Counted from the first letter of the stretch, positions 32,621 through 41,563 are shown. The stretch: DNA of 64,000 bases from Streptomyces sp. NBC_00223 (GCF_036199905.1 NZ_CP108109.1:310001-374000), one strand, 5' to 3'. Notes: a model not told the origin generated them from the sequence alone. Numbers and translations: made by a program.

Positions 32621-33841
32621 TCAGTCGATGGCGGGGCCGGGGCCGGATTCCGTGGCGGGCCCGGATTCCGTGGCGGGCCCGGTGCCGCCCGGCGGGTCGG
32701 TGAGCGCGGGGACCGCCCAGTCGCGGGCCACCTCCGCGGTGTGCGCGCCGGGTCCGGCGGGCGGGCGGCGTACGGCGGTCGGCGTGGCGGAGAAGCGCGG
32801 CGCGGGCGCGGGCTGCACGACCCCGGCCGCCTCGGTGAAGGTGCCCCGGGCCGCCAGGTGCGGATGGCCGGGTGCCTCCGCGAGCGACAGTACGGGCGCC
32901 ACGCAGGCGTCGCCCCCGGTGAACACATCCGTCCACTCCTCCCGGGTGCGGCTGATGAAGCGGGCGGCGACCGCCGCGCGCAGCTCGGGCCAGCGCGCCG
33001 GGTCGTCGCGCAGCGCGGCCTGCTCGTCGGACAGGCCGAGCAGCCGGGTGAACTCGTCGTAGAACCGCTGCTCCAGCGCGCCGACCGCCATGTGGCCGCC
33101 GTCCGAGGTCGCGTACACGCCGTAGAAGGGGGCGCCGCCGTCGAGGAGGTTGGCGGCGCGGCGGTCCTGCCAGGCCCCGGCGGCGCGCAGGCCGTGGATC
33201 ATCGAGGTGAGATGGGCGGTGCCGTCCACGATCGCGGCGTCCACCACCTGGCCCTCGCCGTGCGCGCGGGCGTGGTGGAGTGCGGCGAGCACACCGGTGA
33301 CCAGGTACAGGGAGCCGCCCGCGTAGTCGCCGAGCAGATTGGCGGCCGCGACGGGCGGGCCGTCCGGCGGGCCGGCGAGGTCCAGGGCGCCGGTGACGGC
33401 GATGTAGCCGATGTCGTGGCCCGCGGTGGCGGCGAGCGGGCCGTCCTGCCCCCAGCCGGTCATCCGGCCGTAGACCAGCCGGGGATTGCGCCGCAGACAG
33501 TCCTCGGGGCCGACGCCCAGGCGCTCGGCGACGCCCGGGCGGTAGCCCTCGATGAGGATGTCGGCGCGCTCCACCAGGTCCAGTACGGTCCCGGGTCCGC
33601 CGTCGGCCTTGAGGTCGACCAGCACGGCGCGCTTGTTGCGGTGGGTGAGGTCGTGGGCCGGGTCGATGCCGAGGCCCGCGCCGCCGGGCCGGTCGACGCG
33701 GACGACATCGGCGCCGAGGTCGGCCAGCAGCATGGCGGCGAACGGGCCGGGGCCGATCCCGGCCAGCTCCACCACGCGGACTCCTGCCAGCGGACCGGAC
33801 GCGGAGGGGGCCCGTGAGCGTGCCGGCCGTTCTGATGTCAC
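32621..33841 (-). CDS. CoA transferase family III (CaiB/BaiF; alpha-methylacyl-CoA racemase-like)
   Basis: 406 residues from the GTG at 33841. Family III features: [44 protein letters not shown], and the catalytic aspartate region [11 protein letters not shown] with [17 protein letters not shown]. The [20 protein letters not shown]-type start and the order of motifs match alpha-methylacyl-CoA racemases (Amacr/Mcr), which epimerise 2-methylacyl-CoA for beta-oxidation, in agreement with the downstream fadA and fadJ. The C-terminal 20 residues contain a doubled GPATES repeat. The GTG lies about where transcription should begin, so the mRNA seems leaderless. Confidence 0.85.
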   Translation of the reverse strand: MTSERPARSRAPSASGPLAGVRVVELAGIGPGPFAAMLLADLGADVVRVDRPGGAGLGIDPAHDLTHRNKRAVLVDLKADGGPGTVLDLVERADILIEGYRPGVAERLGVGPEDCLRRNPRLVYGRMTGWGQDGPLAATAGHDIGYIAVTGALDLAGPPDGPPVAAANLLGDYAGGSLYLVTGVLAALHHARAHGEGQVVDAAIVDGTAHLTSMIHGLRAAGAWQDRRAANLLDGGAPFYGVYATSDGGHMAVGALEQRFYDEFTRLLGLSDEQAALRDDPARWPELRAAVAARFISRTREEWTDVFTGGDACVAPVLSLAEAPGHPHLAARGTFTEAAGVVQPAPAPRFSATPTAVRRPPAGPGAHTAEVARDWAVPALTDPPGGTGPATESGPATESGPGPAID

Positions 33842-33848
33842 AAGCGTG

Positions 33849-33877
33849 ATGGTAAGAACGTGTTCCAGTTTTGGCAA
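33849..33877 (-). promoter_or_regulatory. Promoter of the CoA transferase-fadA-fadJ operon, probably leaderless
   Basis: On the minus strand TTGCCA (33872-33877) and TACCAT (33849-33854) are spaced by 17 bp. Transcription would begin around 33841-33843, at the GTG start codon itself, leaving no room for a ribosome site. Leaderless mRNAs are common in Streptomyces. Confidence 0.55.
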
Positions 33878-33880
33878 GGG

Positions 33881-33904
33881 CTGACTGAGCGCTCGCTCAG
33901 TCAG
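33881..33904. promoter_or_regulatory. TetR-type operator palindrome
   Basis: CTGACTGAGCG (33881-33891) and CGCTCAGTCAG (33894-33904) form a perfect 11-bp inverted repeat around a 2-bp centre, ending 3 bp from the -35 box of the acyl-CoA operon. Its form resembles operators of TetR-family FadR-like repressors of fatty acid degradation (TGA-rich arms about a CG-containing centre). It is also 26 bp beyond the amine oxidase stop, so a secondary terminator role is possible. No TetR gene is in the window. Confidence 0.65.
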
Positions 33905-33930
33905 CCCCCCGGACGGACGCCGGCCCCTCG

Positions 33931-35886
33931 CTACACGTGGCAGTGGCCGCCGGAGCCGCCGCTCTCGGCGGGCAGGTCGAGCGCGGGGTTGCGGTCGAAG
34001 AAGCCGGTCGGCCTGAGGCTGAAGCCGCACACGTCGACCGGCATGACCGGCCAGTCCTCCAGACGCGGCAGATGGGTGGGGCCGAAGGAGTGCCAGACCG
34101 TCAGATCGGTGTTCTCCAGCGGCTCCCCGGGCGCCGACCACTGGGCGACGCCCGCGCCGCCGGGGTGCTGGTTGGGGTAGTCGCCGTCCGGGTAGTGGCG
34201 CTCGGGCCGGTAGCGGGTGACCCACAGGTGCTTGGTGGCGTAGGCGACCCGCTCGGCGACCGGTGAGCCCGGCTGGGCGAGCAGCACGGGCCCGGCGTCG
34301 GGCAGCAGGGTGTACGCGACCGGCCGGCCCATCCGGTTGAGTGATCCCGGGTTGCTGATCCGCCAGCGCCGCCCCACCGCCGGGTCGGCGACCCGGCCGG
34401 CCTCGCCGCTGTCGGCGACCGTCGTGGCGCGGGTGGTGAAGGCGTTGCCGTGCGGGTTGTCCGGGCCGGTCGGCAGCCGTACCAGGTCCACTTCCTCGAC
34501 GGTGTTGGCCGGGCCGTCGAGCGCCACGTCGAGCCGGGCGCAGAACAGATGCTGGTGGTAGGGCGCGAGCAGCCCGGGGGCGACCTCGGTGGCGTACGGC
34601 GAGCCCGCGCCGGGCGTGACGGCCGAGGTCTGGAGCAGGCCCGTCGCCTTGGCCTCGAAGGCGATCGTGCCGTCCTGGTGGAGGTACCAGTAGAAGCCGT
34701 AGTCGTAGTTGCCGAGGGTGGCGATGTACGAGATCACCAGGCGGCGGGCGCGGCGGCTGTCCGCGCGGAAGCCGTCGAAGATGTTGGTGTGCTTCCACAG
34801 CAGGCCGGTGTCCTCCTCGTGGACGCAGATCGCGTTCGGCAGCGTCTCGGGACGGCCGAGGTCGTCGGCGACCACCGCGTCGACGTAGGCGATCTCGCCG
34901 AGGCAGTCGCACCCCAGGCGCAGCGCGTTGGCGTTCCGGCCGAGCAGGTACTCGCCCGCGTCCAGGTAGCAGACCCAGTTGCGGGCCGCGTCGGGTTCGG
35001 CGTACGGGACGGCCATCTCGGCGATCGAGGCGCGGTGCAGCACGGGCCGCTCGCGGTCGCCGTCGCGGTGGGTGAGCTGGTGCAGCACCAGGCCCTCGCG
35101 GGCGTTGAAGTCCAGCCGCAGCCGCCAGTTCTGCCAGCTGAGCACCGGCCCTTCGAGGGTGAAGGAGGGGCCCTGCGGCTGGGTGATCTCCAGCGGGCGC
35201 AGATCGGTGCGGGCCGGGCCGTTGAACTCGGCCTCGTAGCGCCCGCATTCGACCGGGGTGGGGACGATGCCGGTGTCGACCAGCCGGATCACCCGGCGCT
35301 CGGTGAGGTCGACGTCGGCGACCAGGCCGCCGACCGGGTGGGCGAAGGGGTTGTCGCCCTCGGTGCAGCGCAGGAAGGTCAGCGAGCGCAGCATCCGGCG
35401 GCCGGTCTCCGCGGGCTCGCCGAAGTTGCCCGCCGCCAGTGGGGCCGCGATGACCAGCGAGGTGTCGGTGATGCCGCGGTCGGCCATCGCCTGCCGCCAG
35501 CCGGGGTCGGCCTTGACGATCTCGTCGCAGGTCTCGTACTCCTCGAACAGCAGCGGCGGTTGGCCGTCGGCGTTCGCGTCCAGGTCGCGAAAGGACAGCA
35601 GCAGACCCGCCGTGACGTCCACCAGGGCCTCGGCGGAGCGGCCGGTGGCCGTGTCGAGCAGGGTGACCCGGACCCGGCGGGAGAAGGGGTGACCCTCGCG
35701 GTGGGCCAGTACCGTACGGCGGTCCGGCTCGTCCGGCAGGACCAGCGGGAAGCGGGTGGTCCCGCCGACCTTGCCCGCGGCCTCCAGTACGGCGCGGGCG
35801 GCGGCTATCTCGTCGGCGGTCAGCGGGTCGAGCGGGTGGGGGGCGGCGGCCGGAGCGGCCGCGGGGTCTGTGCAGTGACAGGTCAT
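33931..35886 (-). CDS. Copper amine oxidase (primary-amine oxidase)
   Basis: 651 residues from the ATG at 35886; a GTG eight codons earlier is possible. The tyrosine that becomes topaquinone lies in TLGNYDYGFYW (about Tyr395, NYDY motif). Copper-ligand histidines are in PYHQHLFCARLD and in SFGPTHLPRLEDWPVMP near the C-terminus. The proton-abstracting aspartate is in VCYLDAGEYLLG. It oxidises primary amines to aldehydes, ammonia and hydrogen peroxide. No signal peptide is visible. Both ends carry Cys/His clusters, MTCHC and GGHCHV. The APC permease upstream on the same strand may supply the amine or a related amino acid. Confidence 0.9.
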   Translation of the reverse strand: MTCHCTDPAAAPAAAPHPLDPLTADEIAAARAVLEAAGKVGGTTRFPLVLPDEPDRRTVLAHREGHPFSRRVRVTLLDTATGRSAEALVDVTAGLLLSFRDLDANADGQPPLLFEEYETCDEIVKADPGWRQAMADRGITDTSLVIAAPLAAGNFGEPAETGRRMLRSLTFLRCTEGDNPFAHPVGGLVADVDLTERRVIRLVDTGIVPTPVECGRYEAEFNGPARTDLRPLEITQPQGPSFTLEGPVLSWQNWRLRLDFNAREGLVLHQLTHRDGDRERPVLHRASIAEMAVPYAEPDAARNWVCYLDAGEYLLGRNANALRLGCDCLGEIAYVDAVVADDLGRPETLPNAICVHEEDTGLLWKHTNIFDGFRADSRRARRLVISYIATLGNYDYGFYWYLHQDGTIAFEAKATGLLQTSAVTPGAGSPYATEVAPGLLAPYHQHLFCARLDVALDGPANTVEEVDLVRLPTGPDNPHGNAFTTRATTVADSGEAGRVADPAVGRRWRISNPGSLNRMGRPVAYTLLPDAGPVLLAQPGSPVAERVAYATKHLWVTRYRPERHYPDGDYPNQHPGGAGVAQWSAPGEPLENTDLTVWHSFGPTHLPRLEDWPVMPVDVCGFSLRPTGFFDRNPALDLPAESGGSGGHCHV

Positions 35887-36019
35887 GGCGCACTTTCTGA
35901 CGACGGGCACGGGCGCGGGCGCCGGGGCGGCGGACGGGCCGGGGAGATGACGTGAAGGGTGGTCACGTGAGGGGCGGTCAGGAGCGGGGGCGGTCAGGGA
36001 AGGGCGGGGCGGAAACGGG

Positions 36020-36059
36020 GACGGCCCGCCGCACCCCGGGCGGGGCGAGACGGGCCGTC
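36020..36059 (-). terminator. Hairpin after the APC permease gene
   Basis: GACGGCCCG (36020-36028) pairs with CGGGCCGTC (36051-36059), starting 15 bp beyond the permease stop; a smaller inner stem is possible in the 22-nt loop. It separates the permease from the amine oxidase gene, which probably has its own promoter in the remaining 130 bp. Confidence 0.55.
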
Positions 36060-36073
36060 GGGGGAAGCCTCGG

Positions 36074-37603
36074 TCAGTCGGTCGTCCCGGCGGCGGAGGC
36101 GGCCTTCTCCAGCTGGAACGCCTCGTTGCCCTGGCCGATCTTGGCGTGCGCGGCGGGGTTCCTCGTCTGGAGCACCGCGCCGTAGATCAGACCGGCGATC
36201 GCGGCGATACCGATGATTCCGGGCAGCAGCCAGCGCAGGCCGTAGCCCGGGTCGGCGCCGAGCAGGACCTCGAAGTCCTTCACCGCGTAGAACGCGATGA
36301 CCAGCAGCGCGGCGGCGGAGATACCGGAGGTGATCAGCCGCCAGCCCTGGACACCGGCCGCGCCGCGCTTGATGAAGAACGCGATGATGGCGATGGACGC
36401 GACGGCCATCAGCACCACGACACCGAGCGCGCCGACGTTGCCCGCCCAGGTGAACAGCCGCATCATCGGCGCGAACGACGTGTCGCCGCCCGGCTTGTTG
36501 TCGGTGACCGCGAAGGCGGTGACGACGACCAGCGCGACGGTGGTCTGGATCAGCGAGCCGACCACGGGGGCGCCGCCGGAGCGGGTGGTACGGGCCACGG
36601 CGCGGGGCAGCAGACCGTCCCGGCCCATGGCGAACGCGTAGCGGGCGACCACGTTGTGGAAGCTGAGCAGCGAGGCGAAGATACCGGTGATGAAGAAGAC
36701 GTTCAGGATGTCGGTGAACGTGTTGCCGAGCCGCGCCTCGTTGAGGTCGAAGATCATGGTCGGGCTCTGCTGGGCACCGCTGACGACGTGCGAGGGGCCG
36801 GCGGCGACTGTGATGGCCCAGGCGCTGAAGGCGAAGAACAGGGTGGCGAAGCCGACGGCCAGGAACATCACGCGGGCCACGACGCGCTGCGGCTTGCTGG
36901 TCTCCTCGGCGTAGACCGGCGCCTGTTCGAAGCCGGTGAACCCGGCGATGCAGAAGCACAGCGCGGTGCCGAAGCCCGCGCCGGTCAGGGTGCTGGGCGA
37001 GAAGGCGTGCAGCGACACGCCCTGCGGGCCCGGGTCGGACAGGAAGCTGATGTCGAAGACGACGATCAGCAGGGTCTCGATCAGCAGCAGCACACCGAGG
37101 ACCCGGGCGTTGACATCGATCTTCAGCGCGCCGAAGATGCCGGCGATCGCCACGCCGCCGAGGGCCGGCCACCACCAGTCGACATTGTGCTGCCAGTGCT
37201 CGGCGATCTGGCTGGAGATCTCGAAGCCGAAGATGCCGTAAATACCGCACTGCAGGATGCTGTAAGAGGTAAGGGCGACATAAGAGGCCGCGGCACCGAC
37301 GGTGCCGCCGAGCCCGCGGGCGATGTAGGCATAGAAGGCACCGGCGTTGTGCACGTGCCGGCTCATCTCGGCGTAACCGAAGCTGAACAGGATGAGGACG
37401 ACGCCGAGGATGAGGAAGATGAGCGGTACTCCCACGACGCCCACGGCCGCGAAGGTGGTGGGCACGACGCCGGCCACCACCATGAGCGGGGCGGTCGCCG
37501 CCAGGACCGAGAGGAGAAGGCCCGGAGTACCGATCCGGTCCGCGCGCAGCGCGCGTTCCTCTCCCTTGAACGTGCTTATCTCGGCCTTACTGCCCGTCAG
37601 CAT
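36074..37603 (-). CDS. APC family amino acid/amine permease
   Basis: 509 residues, ATG at 37603, with about twelve transmembrane helices. The first helices carry GTPGLLLSVLAATAPLMVVAG, an APC-type unwound helix with the substrate-binding glycines, and helix 6 has ALCFCIAGFTGFEQAPVYAEET, the conserved F-x-GFE region of amino acid permeases (quoted in part: AGFTGFEQAPVYAEE). The substrate is not determined; proximity to the copper amine oxidase makes an amine or aromatic amino acid plausible. Around helix 3 (plus-strand about 37240-37300) the codons are unusually AT-rich for this genome (TCT, TAT, CTT, ATT), perhaps a translation-pacing stretch. Confidence 0.85.
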   Translation of the reverse strand: MLTGSKAEISTFKGEERALRADRIGTPGLLLSVLAATAPLMVVAGVVPTTFAAVGVVGVPLIFLILGVVLILFSFGYAEMSRHVHNAGAFYAYIARGLGGTVGAAASYVALTSYSILQCGIYGIFGFEISSQIAEHWQHNVDWWWPALGGVAIAGIFGALKIDVNARVLGVLLLIETLLIVVFDISFLSDPGPQGVSLHAFSPSTLTGAGFGTALCFCIAGFTGFEQAPVYAEETSKPQRVVARVMFLAVGFATLFFAFSAWAITVAAGPSHVVSGAQQSPTMIFDLNEARLGNTFTDILNVFFITGIFASLLSFHNVVARYAFAMGRDGLLPRAVARTTRSGGAPVVGSLIQTTVALVVVTAFAVTDNKPGGDTSFAPMMRLFTWAGNVGALGVVVLMAVASIAIIAFFIKRGAAGVQGWRLITSGISAAALLVIAFYAVKDFEVLLGADPGYGLRWLLPGIIGIAAIAGLIYGAVLQTRNPAAHAKIGQGNEAFQLEKAASAAGTTD

Positions 37604-37654
37604 GACTGTGTATCCCTCCGATGGATGTGATGCGAGTGGTCGGTTCTTCGGGTC

Positions 37655-38611
37655 TTACGAGGAACCGAAACCGAGCGCGTAGTTGCGCGCGGTACGGAAC
37701 GACTTCTTCGGATCACGGTCGTGGTACGACCAGGGGGCTCGGGTGGCGTTCGCGCCGATCCGGTTGAACAGCGCGGCGGCCGCGACCGTGTCGCCCGAGT
37801 GGTACTTGGCGAACGCGAGATAGTTGAGATCGAGCGCCAGCCTGGGGTGGCTCCTGCCGTCCCAGTCCAGCCACCAGTCGAAGGCCGCCCGCAGACTGCT
37901 GCGGGCCCGGGGGCTGGTCCAGTACGGCAGTCGGGCGGGGTCGGCGGGCATCGCGCCGGCCGCGGCCAGCGCGCGGTAGCGCTCGACCAGCGCGACCAGC
38001 GGAAGCGCGGTCAGCGGCGATCCCTGACCCGCCTCGCCCGCGGCCCACTCGGCGAACTCGTACACCTCGTGGAACGGGTCGTCGCCGTCGGTCTTCTGAC
38101 GCTCGGCCAGGCACTGGGTCATCAGATGGTGGGCGTGGTGATGACCGCGGTGCCGACCGCGCACCTGGTCGAAGGCGCGCACCTGCTCGTCGTCGGTGCC
38201 CGTACGGCGGGCCAGGATGAGCATATTGAGCCAGGGAGTCGGGTCGGCGGGCGTCATCCGGGCAGCGCGCAGGCAGACTTCGCGCGCGGCGTCCGGGTTC
38301 TGCTTGCCCGCGACCGCGCGGAAGACCGCGGCGGCGGCTGCCAACGCCTGGGCGTCGGCACTCTCCGGCTCGGCCATCCTCCACTCCTCGGCCCAGGCCG
38401 CGGCGGACTTGCCCTCGCCGAGGACAACCAGGCGGTGGCCACGACTGTCCCAGTCGTCACCGGTACGGGCGAGCAGGGCGCGGACTTCCGCCCAACGTCC
38501 TTGGGTCAATGCTGCGCGCGCGGCGATGAGTTCCTCGTCGCCGAGGGCGGGGTCGAAAGCCACGTCGTCCTTGCCACGGGTGAAGCGGAAGGGTGGCGGC
38601 GGTGGTGTCAT
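37655..38611 (-). CDS. Conserved hypothetical protein, TPR-like
   Basis: 318 residues from the ATG at 38611; in-frame sequence upstream to 38908 is intergenic. No enzyme motif is visible. The protein is mostly helical with repeated Ala-rich pairs such as DEELIAARAALTQGRWAEVR, and PDAAREVCLRAARMTPADPTPW, which look like tetratricopeptide-type repeats, and a histidine cluster RHRGHHHAHHLM in the middle (about residues 151-162). A tryptophan-rich part FDWWLDWDG follows. It is divergent from the HTH-TPR regulator at 38862, a pairing that suggests a functional link but does not prove one. Confidence 0.65.
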   Translation of the reverse strand: MTPPPPPFRFTRGKDDVAFDPALGDEELIAARAALTQGRWAEVRALLARTGDDWDSRGHRLVVLGEGKSAAAWAEEWRMAEPESADAQALAAAAAVFRAVAGKQNPDAAREVCLRAARMTPADPTPWLNMLILARRTGTDDEQVRAFDQVRGRHRGHHHAHHLMTQCLAERQKTDGDDPFHEVYEFAEWAAGEAGQGSPLTALPLVALVERYRALAAAGAMPADPARLPYWTSPRARSSLRAAFDWWLDWDGRSHPRLALDLNYLAFAKYHSGDTVAAAALFNRIGANATRAPWSYHDRDPKKSFRTARNYALGFGSS

Positions 38612-38861
38612 CCGCGGGCAGCCCTCCACGGCGCGCGTTACGTCATGTGATCGCGAACAGCCAACCGGTAGGCAGCGGTGCACTACAAGGGAACATCTGT
38701 TGTCTCGCTGTAGTCCCGTATGGTTGAAGGGGTTTGGAGCACGGATCCGTACTGAAGGCGGTCGTTCGGCTGGCGCGGAGAGCCGCATATTTGATATTCG
38801 AAAACCTGATCGTGGGTGCAGTGGTGCAGCGCGACGGTACGGCGCAGTGGGGACCGGGCGA

Positions 38862-40403
38862 ATGGACGGAAGCAACGTGGCACGGGAGAGCTCTTCTGCC
38901 GCGTCCACCCACCCCCTTGCGTACGTAAGGCGGCGGCACGGCTGGAGTTACCAGGACCTGGCCCGGGTGATCGCCGATCACGCCCGCGCGCTGGGCGTGC
39001 CGATGGCGGCCCGCCGGGAGAAGGTGTGGCGCTGGGAGCACTGGGGGGTGGTCCCCGAGGCCGACAGTCAGCGGGCGCTGGCCCGGGCGCTCGGAATCCC
39101 GCCCAGGGAGCTGGAGTTGCGGCCCTGGCCGCGCTGGCTGCCCGCGCACGGCGGAATGCCGGACGGACTGCCGTGGACCGAGGAGGGCAGCCTCGACGCG
39201 CTCAACTCGCTGGTGGACGACGTGACCGCCGATCCGCGCGGCTTCCCGATCGCCGACGAGCAGGCGCTGCTCGGCGCGATCGCGGACTGGGACGCGGTGG
39301 CGGCGGAGGTCACGGCCGCGGCGGTCGGGGGCCCGCCGGGCGGTTCGGGGGCGGTCGGCGGCACGGGTACGGTCGCGGGCGGCACGGTCGCCGCGGATAC
39401 GGTTACGGGCGCGGTCGGTACGGATAGGGTTACGGGCGCGGGCCCGGTCGGCACGGATACGGTTACGGGCCCCGCCATCGGTACGGGCCCGGCCTCCGGC
39501 GTCGGGCGGGTGCCAGCGCAGGCGACGCGGCCGACCGAGCGGTACGCCGAGGAGTTCTGCCCGGTCGACGGCTCCGTGCTGGACTGGCTGGAGTCAGGCG
39601 TGCTGGGGCTGCGCAGGCTGGACGACCGGTTCGGCGGCGCGGCCGTACGGCACCGGGTGGAGGCCGATCTGCGGCTGGTCACCCGGCTGTTGGCCGGCGG
39701 CCCGCGCGGGGGGACGGCACGGGCCCGGTTGCTGCGGGTCGCCGCGGACCTCGCGCAGCTCGGCGGGTGGGCGGCCACGGACACCGGCCGGCACGCCGCG
39801 GCCCAGCGCTACTATCTGACCGGTCTTCGGCTGGCGCACACCGCGGGCGACCGCGGCATGGCCGTCGCGCTGTGGGGCGGGCTCGCCCTCCAGGCGGTGA
39901 TCGCGGACCGGCCGCGGGACGCGGTGGCGGCCGCGGAGGCGGCGGTACGGGCGGCCGGGGGCGCTCCCCCGGCGGTACGGGCGCTGGCGGCCGTACGGCT
40001 GGGTCGCGCGCACGCCGCGCTCGGCGCCGAGGGGGCCTTTCGGCGGGCGGCCGCGGAGGCCGAACGCCAACTGGACGCGGCCGGGGGCGACACCGGGGCG
40101 CCGTGGCTGTACTGGCTCGACGCGGCCGAACTCGCCGCGCAGAACGGGCAGGCGCTGCTCGCTCTCGGTGCGGCGCGCGAGGCCGGGCCCCTGCTGGAGC
40201 GGGCGCTGGCCGTGCAGGGGTCCGCGTACGTCCGTGACCGCGCCCTGTACTCGGCGCGCGCCGCCGAGGCCCGCGCCCTGACCGGCGATCTCGACGGCGC
40301 CCGCGCGCTCGTCCGGGAGGCCGCGCGCCTCTCCCGCCACTGCGGCTCCCCCCGCCTGGCCGACGCCCTGGACACCCTCAAACCCCACCTCGCCACCCCC
40401 TGA
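38862..40403 (+). CDS. HTH transcriptional regulator with C-terminal TPR-like domain
   Basis: 513 residues from the ATG at 38862. The N-terminal DNA-binding domain is an XRE/Cro-type HTH: LAYVRRRHGWSYQDLARVIA, then KVWRWEHWGVVPEADSQRAL and LARALGIPPRELE, the pattern of Streptomyces regulators with KVWRWE. A disordered Gly/Thr/Val-rich linker (about residues 160-212) repeats GTDTVTG-like units. The C-terminal half is made of helical pairs (RRLDDRFGGAAVRHRVEADL, AAQRYYLTGLRLAHTAGDRG, and so on), a TPR-type sensor. It probably controls the divergent hypothetical gene or itself. The ligand is not known. Confidence 0.8.
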   Translation: MDGSNVARESSSAASTHPLAYVRRRHGWSYQDLARVIADHARALGVPMAARREKVWRWEHWGVVPEADSQRALARALGIPPRELELRPWPRWLPAHGGMPDGLPWTEEGSLDALNSLVDDVTADPRGFPIADEQALLGAIADWDAVAAEVTAAAVGGPPGGSGAVGGTGTVAGGTVAADTVTGAVGTDRVTGAGPVGTDTVTGPAIGTGPASGVGRVPAQATRPTERYAEEFCPVDGSVLDWLESGVLGLRRLDDRFGGAAVRHRVEADLRLVTRLLAGGPRGGTARARLLRVAADLAQLGGWAATDTGRHAAAQRYYLTGLRLAHTAGDRGMAVALWGGLALQAVIADRPRDAVAAAEAAVRAAGGAPPAVRALAAVRLGRAHAALGAEGAFRRAAAEAERQLDAAGGDTGAPWLYWLDAAELAAQNGQALLALGAAREAGPLLERALAVQGSAYVRDRALYSARAAEARALTGDLDGARALVREAARLSRHCGSPRLADALDTLKPHLATP

Positions 40404-41197
40404 CCGACCGTCCCAGCCGAAACCACCCGCCGACCCGCAGGCCGGCCGCCCAACCGCCCGCCGGTACCCGCGGCACCACTGCGCGAGCCTGCCCGCCGAC
40501 GGCCGCTGGTCACACGCGGTCCCGGCGCCGCAAGGGCGCCATCGCGGGCGGGACCGCTCCCCGCAAGCCCGCCGGAGGCGGCGGGTACCGGACCGCCCGC
40601 CCTTGTACGCGCGGAGGCGCGAGTCCGCCCGGCAGCGCCAGCGGAGCCGACCCGCCGGATGCGAGCATCCGCGTCGCACTGCCCGCCGCGGCGCAGCCGA
40701 GCCCCAGCACGGCCTGAGCGCGTACACGTGACGGCCGCCGGACGTATCCCCCCTCGCGGCAAGGGCGCCGTCGCGGGCAGGACCGCTCCTGCAGGCCCGC
40801 CGGAGGTGGCGGGCACCGGACCGCCCGCCCCGTACGCGACGGGGGCCCGGGGCGCGAGTCCGGCCGACCCGCCGGATGCGAGCATCCGCGTCGCACTGCC
40901 CGCCGCGGCGCAGCCGAGCCCCAGCACGGCCTGAGCGCGTACACGTGACGGCCGCCGGACGTATCCCCCCTCGCCGCAAGGGCGCCGTCGCGGGCGGGAC
41001 CGCTCGCGCGAGGTTGTCGGCGAGGCGGGGGATCGAACGTCGGGCGGGCGGGGGCCGGGCGCCGGACACGCTCGTCCGTGCCCGGCGGGCGGGGTTACCT
41101 AAGGATGACTGATTCGCTCGCGGGGATCCCTTCGTACCGTCTTGACCTGCAAGGACACGGCGCGACACGGCGTCGGTGAACGCAGGGAGACCTTCGC
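40404..41197. other. Non-coding region of about 790 bp dominated by a tandem repeat
   Basis: No frame in this interval has a ribosome site with family-like protein content; the open frames simply mirror the repeat. Besides the repeat at 40530-41005, there are several short hairpins such as GGCGCC (40524-40529) / GGCGCC (40535-40540) and GGATGC-GA-GCATCC within each unit. The last 190 bp hold the promoter of the NTF2-like gene. Confidence 0.7.
40530..41005. repeat. Intergenic direct repeat, unit about 217-229 bp, two copies plus a partial third
   Basis: Units begin with GCAAGGGCGCC at 40530, 40759 and 40976. The best-conserved part, 40646-40788 against 40863-41005, is 143 bp with only two mismatches at constant 217-bp offset. 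Each full unit contains the palindrome GGATGC-GA-GCATCC. The first unit is more diverged than the second. The repeat has no coding character and no transposase nearby. Confidence 0.85.
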
Positions 41198-41563
41198 ATG
41201 AGCGACATCCAGTACCTGGTCGAGCGTTACCTCGGCGTCTGGAACCAGACCGACCCGGCCGCGCGGCGGCGGCAGATCGACGAGGTGTTCGCGCCGGACG
41301 CGCGCTACACCGACCCGCTGGCCGACGTGACCGGGCGGGACGCCCTCGACTCGGTGATCGGCGCGGTCCAGGCGCAGTTCCCCGGCTTCGTCTTCACCCT
41401 CGGCCCGGTCGACGCGCACCACGGAATCGCCCGGTTCACCTGGGAGTTGGGCCCGGCCGGCGGCGACGCGCTGGTGGTCGGCTTCGACGTGGCGGTGACC
41501 GGTGAGGACGGCCTGGTCCACAGCGTCCTCGGCTTCCTGGACAAGGTCCCGGCCGGCGCCTGA
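41198..41563 (+). CDS. NTF2-like / SnoaL-like domain protein
   Basis: 121 residues. The cone-shaped NTF2 fold is suggested by VERYLGVWNQTDPAARRRQI at the start, FAPDARYTDPLADVTGRDAL with the YTDP turn, VIGAVQAQFPGFVFTLGP, and a last strand pair AVTGEDGLVHSVLGFLD. Members act as small isomerases, hydratases or ligand-binding proteins; the closest group is uncharacterised. Its reaction is not known. A GGGAGA site precedes the ATG. It lies 93 bp upstream of the MFS exporter in the same orientation, so co-transcription is possible. Confidence 0.8.
   Translation: MSDIQYLVERYLGVWNQTDPAARRRQIDEVFAPDARYTDPLADVTGRDALDSVIGAVQAQFPGFVFTLGPVDAHHGIARFTWELGPAGGDALVVGFDVAVTGEDGLVHSVLGFLDKVPAGA

Noticed and set aside
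33881-33904. Intrinsic terminator
   Set aside because: The 11-bp palindrome has only a 2-bp centre and no T-run and sits beside a -35 box, so an operator is more likely, although some terminator effect is not excluded.
32621-35893. 1090-residue version of the CoA transferase
   Set aside because: The extra N-terminal part is the amine oxidase gene read in another frame; promoter and family similarity begin at 33841.
40510-41005. Small open frames that repeat the same protein words twice
   Set aside because: They come from the tandem DNA repeat; no ribosome site, no conserved start and no family.
40530-41005. CRISPR array
   Set aside because: Only two and a fraction units of over 200 bp, with no short regular repeats and spacers and no cas genes.
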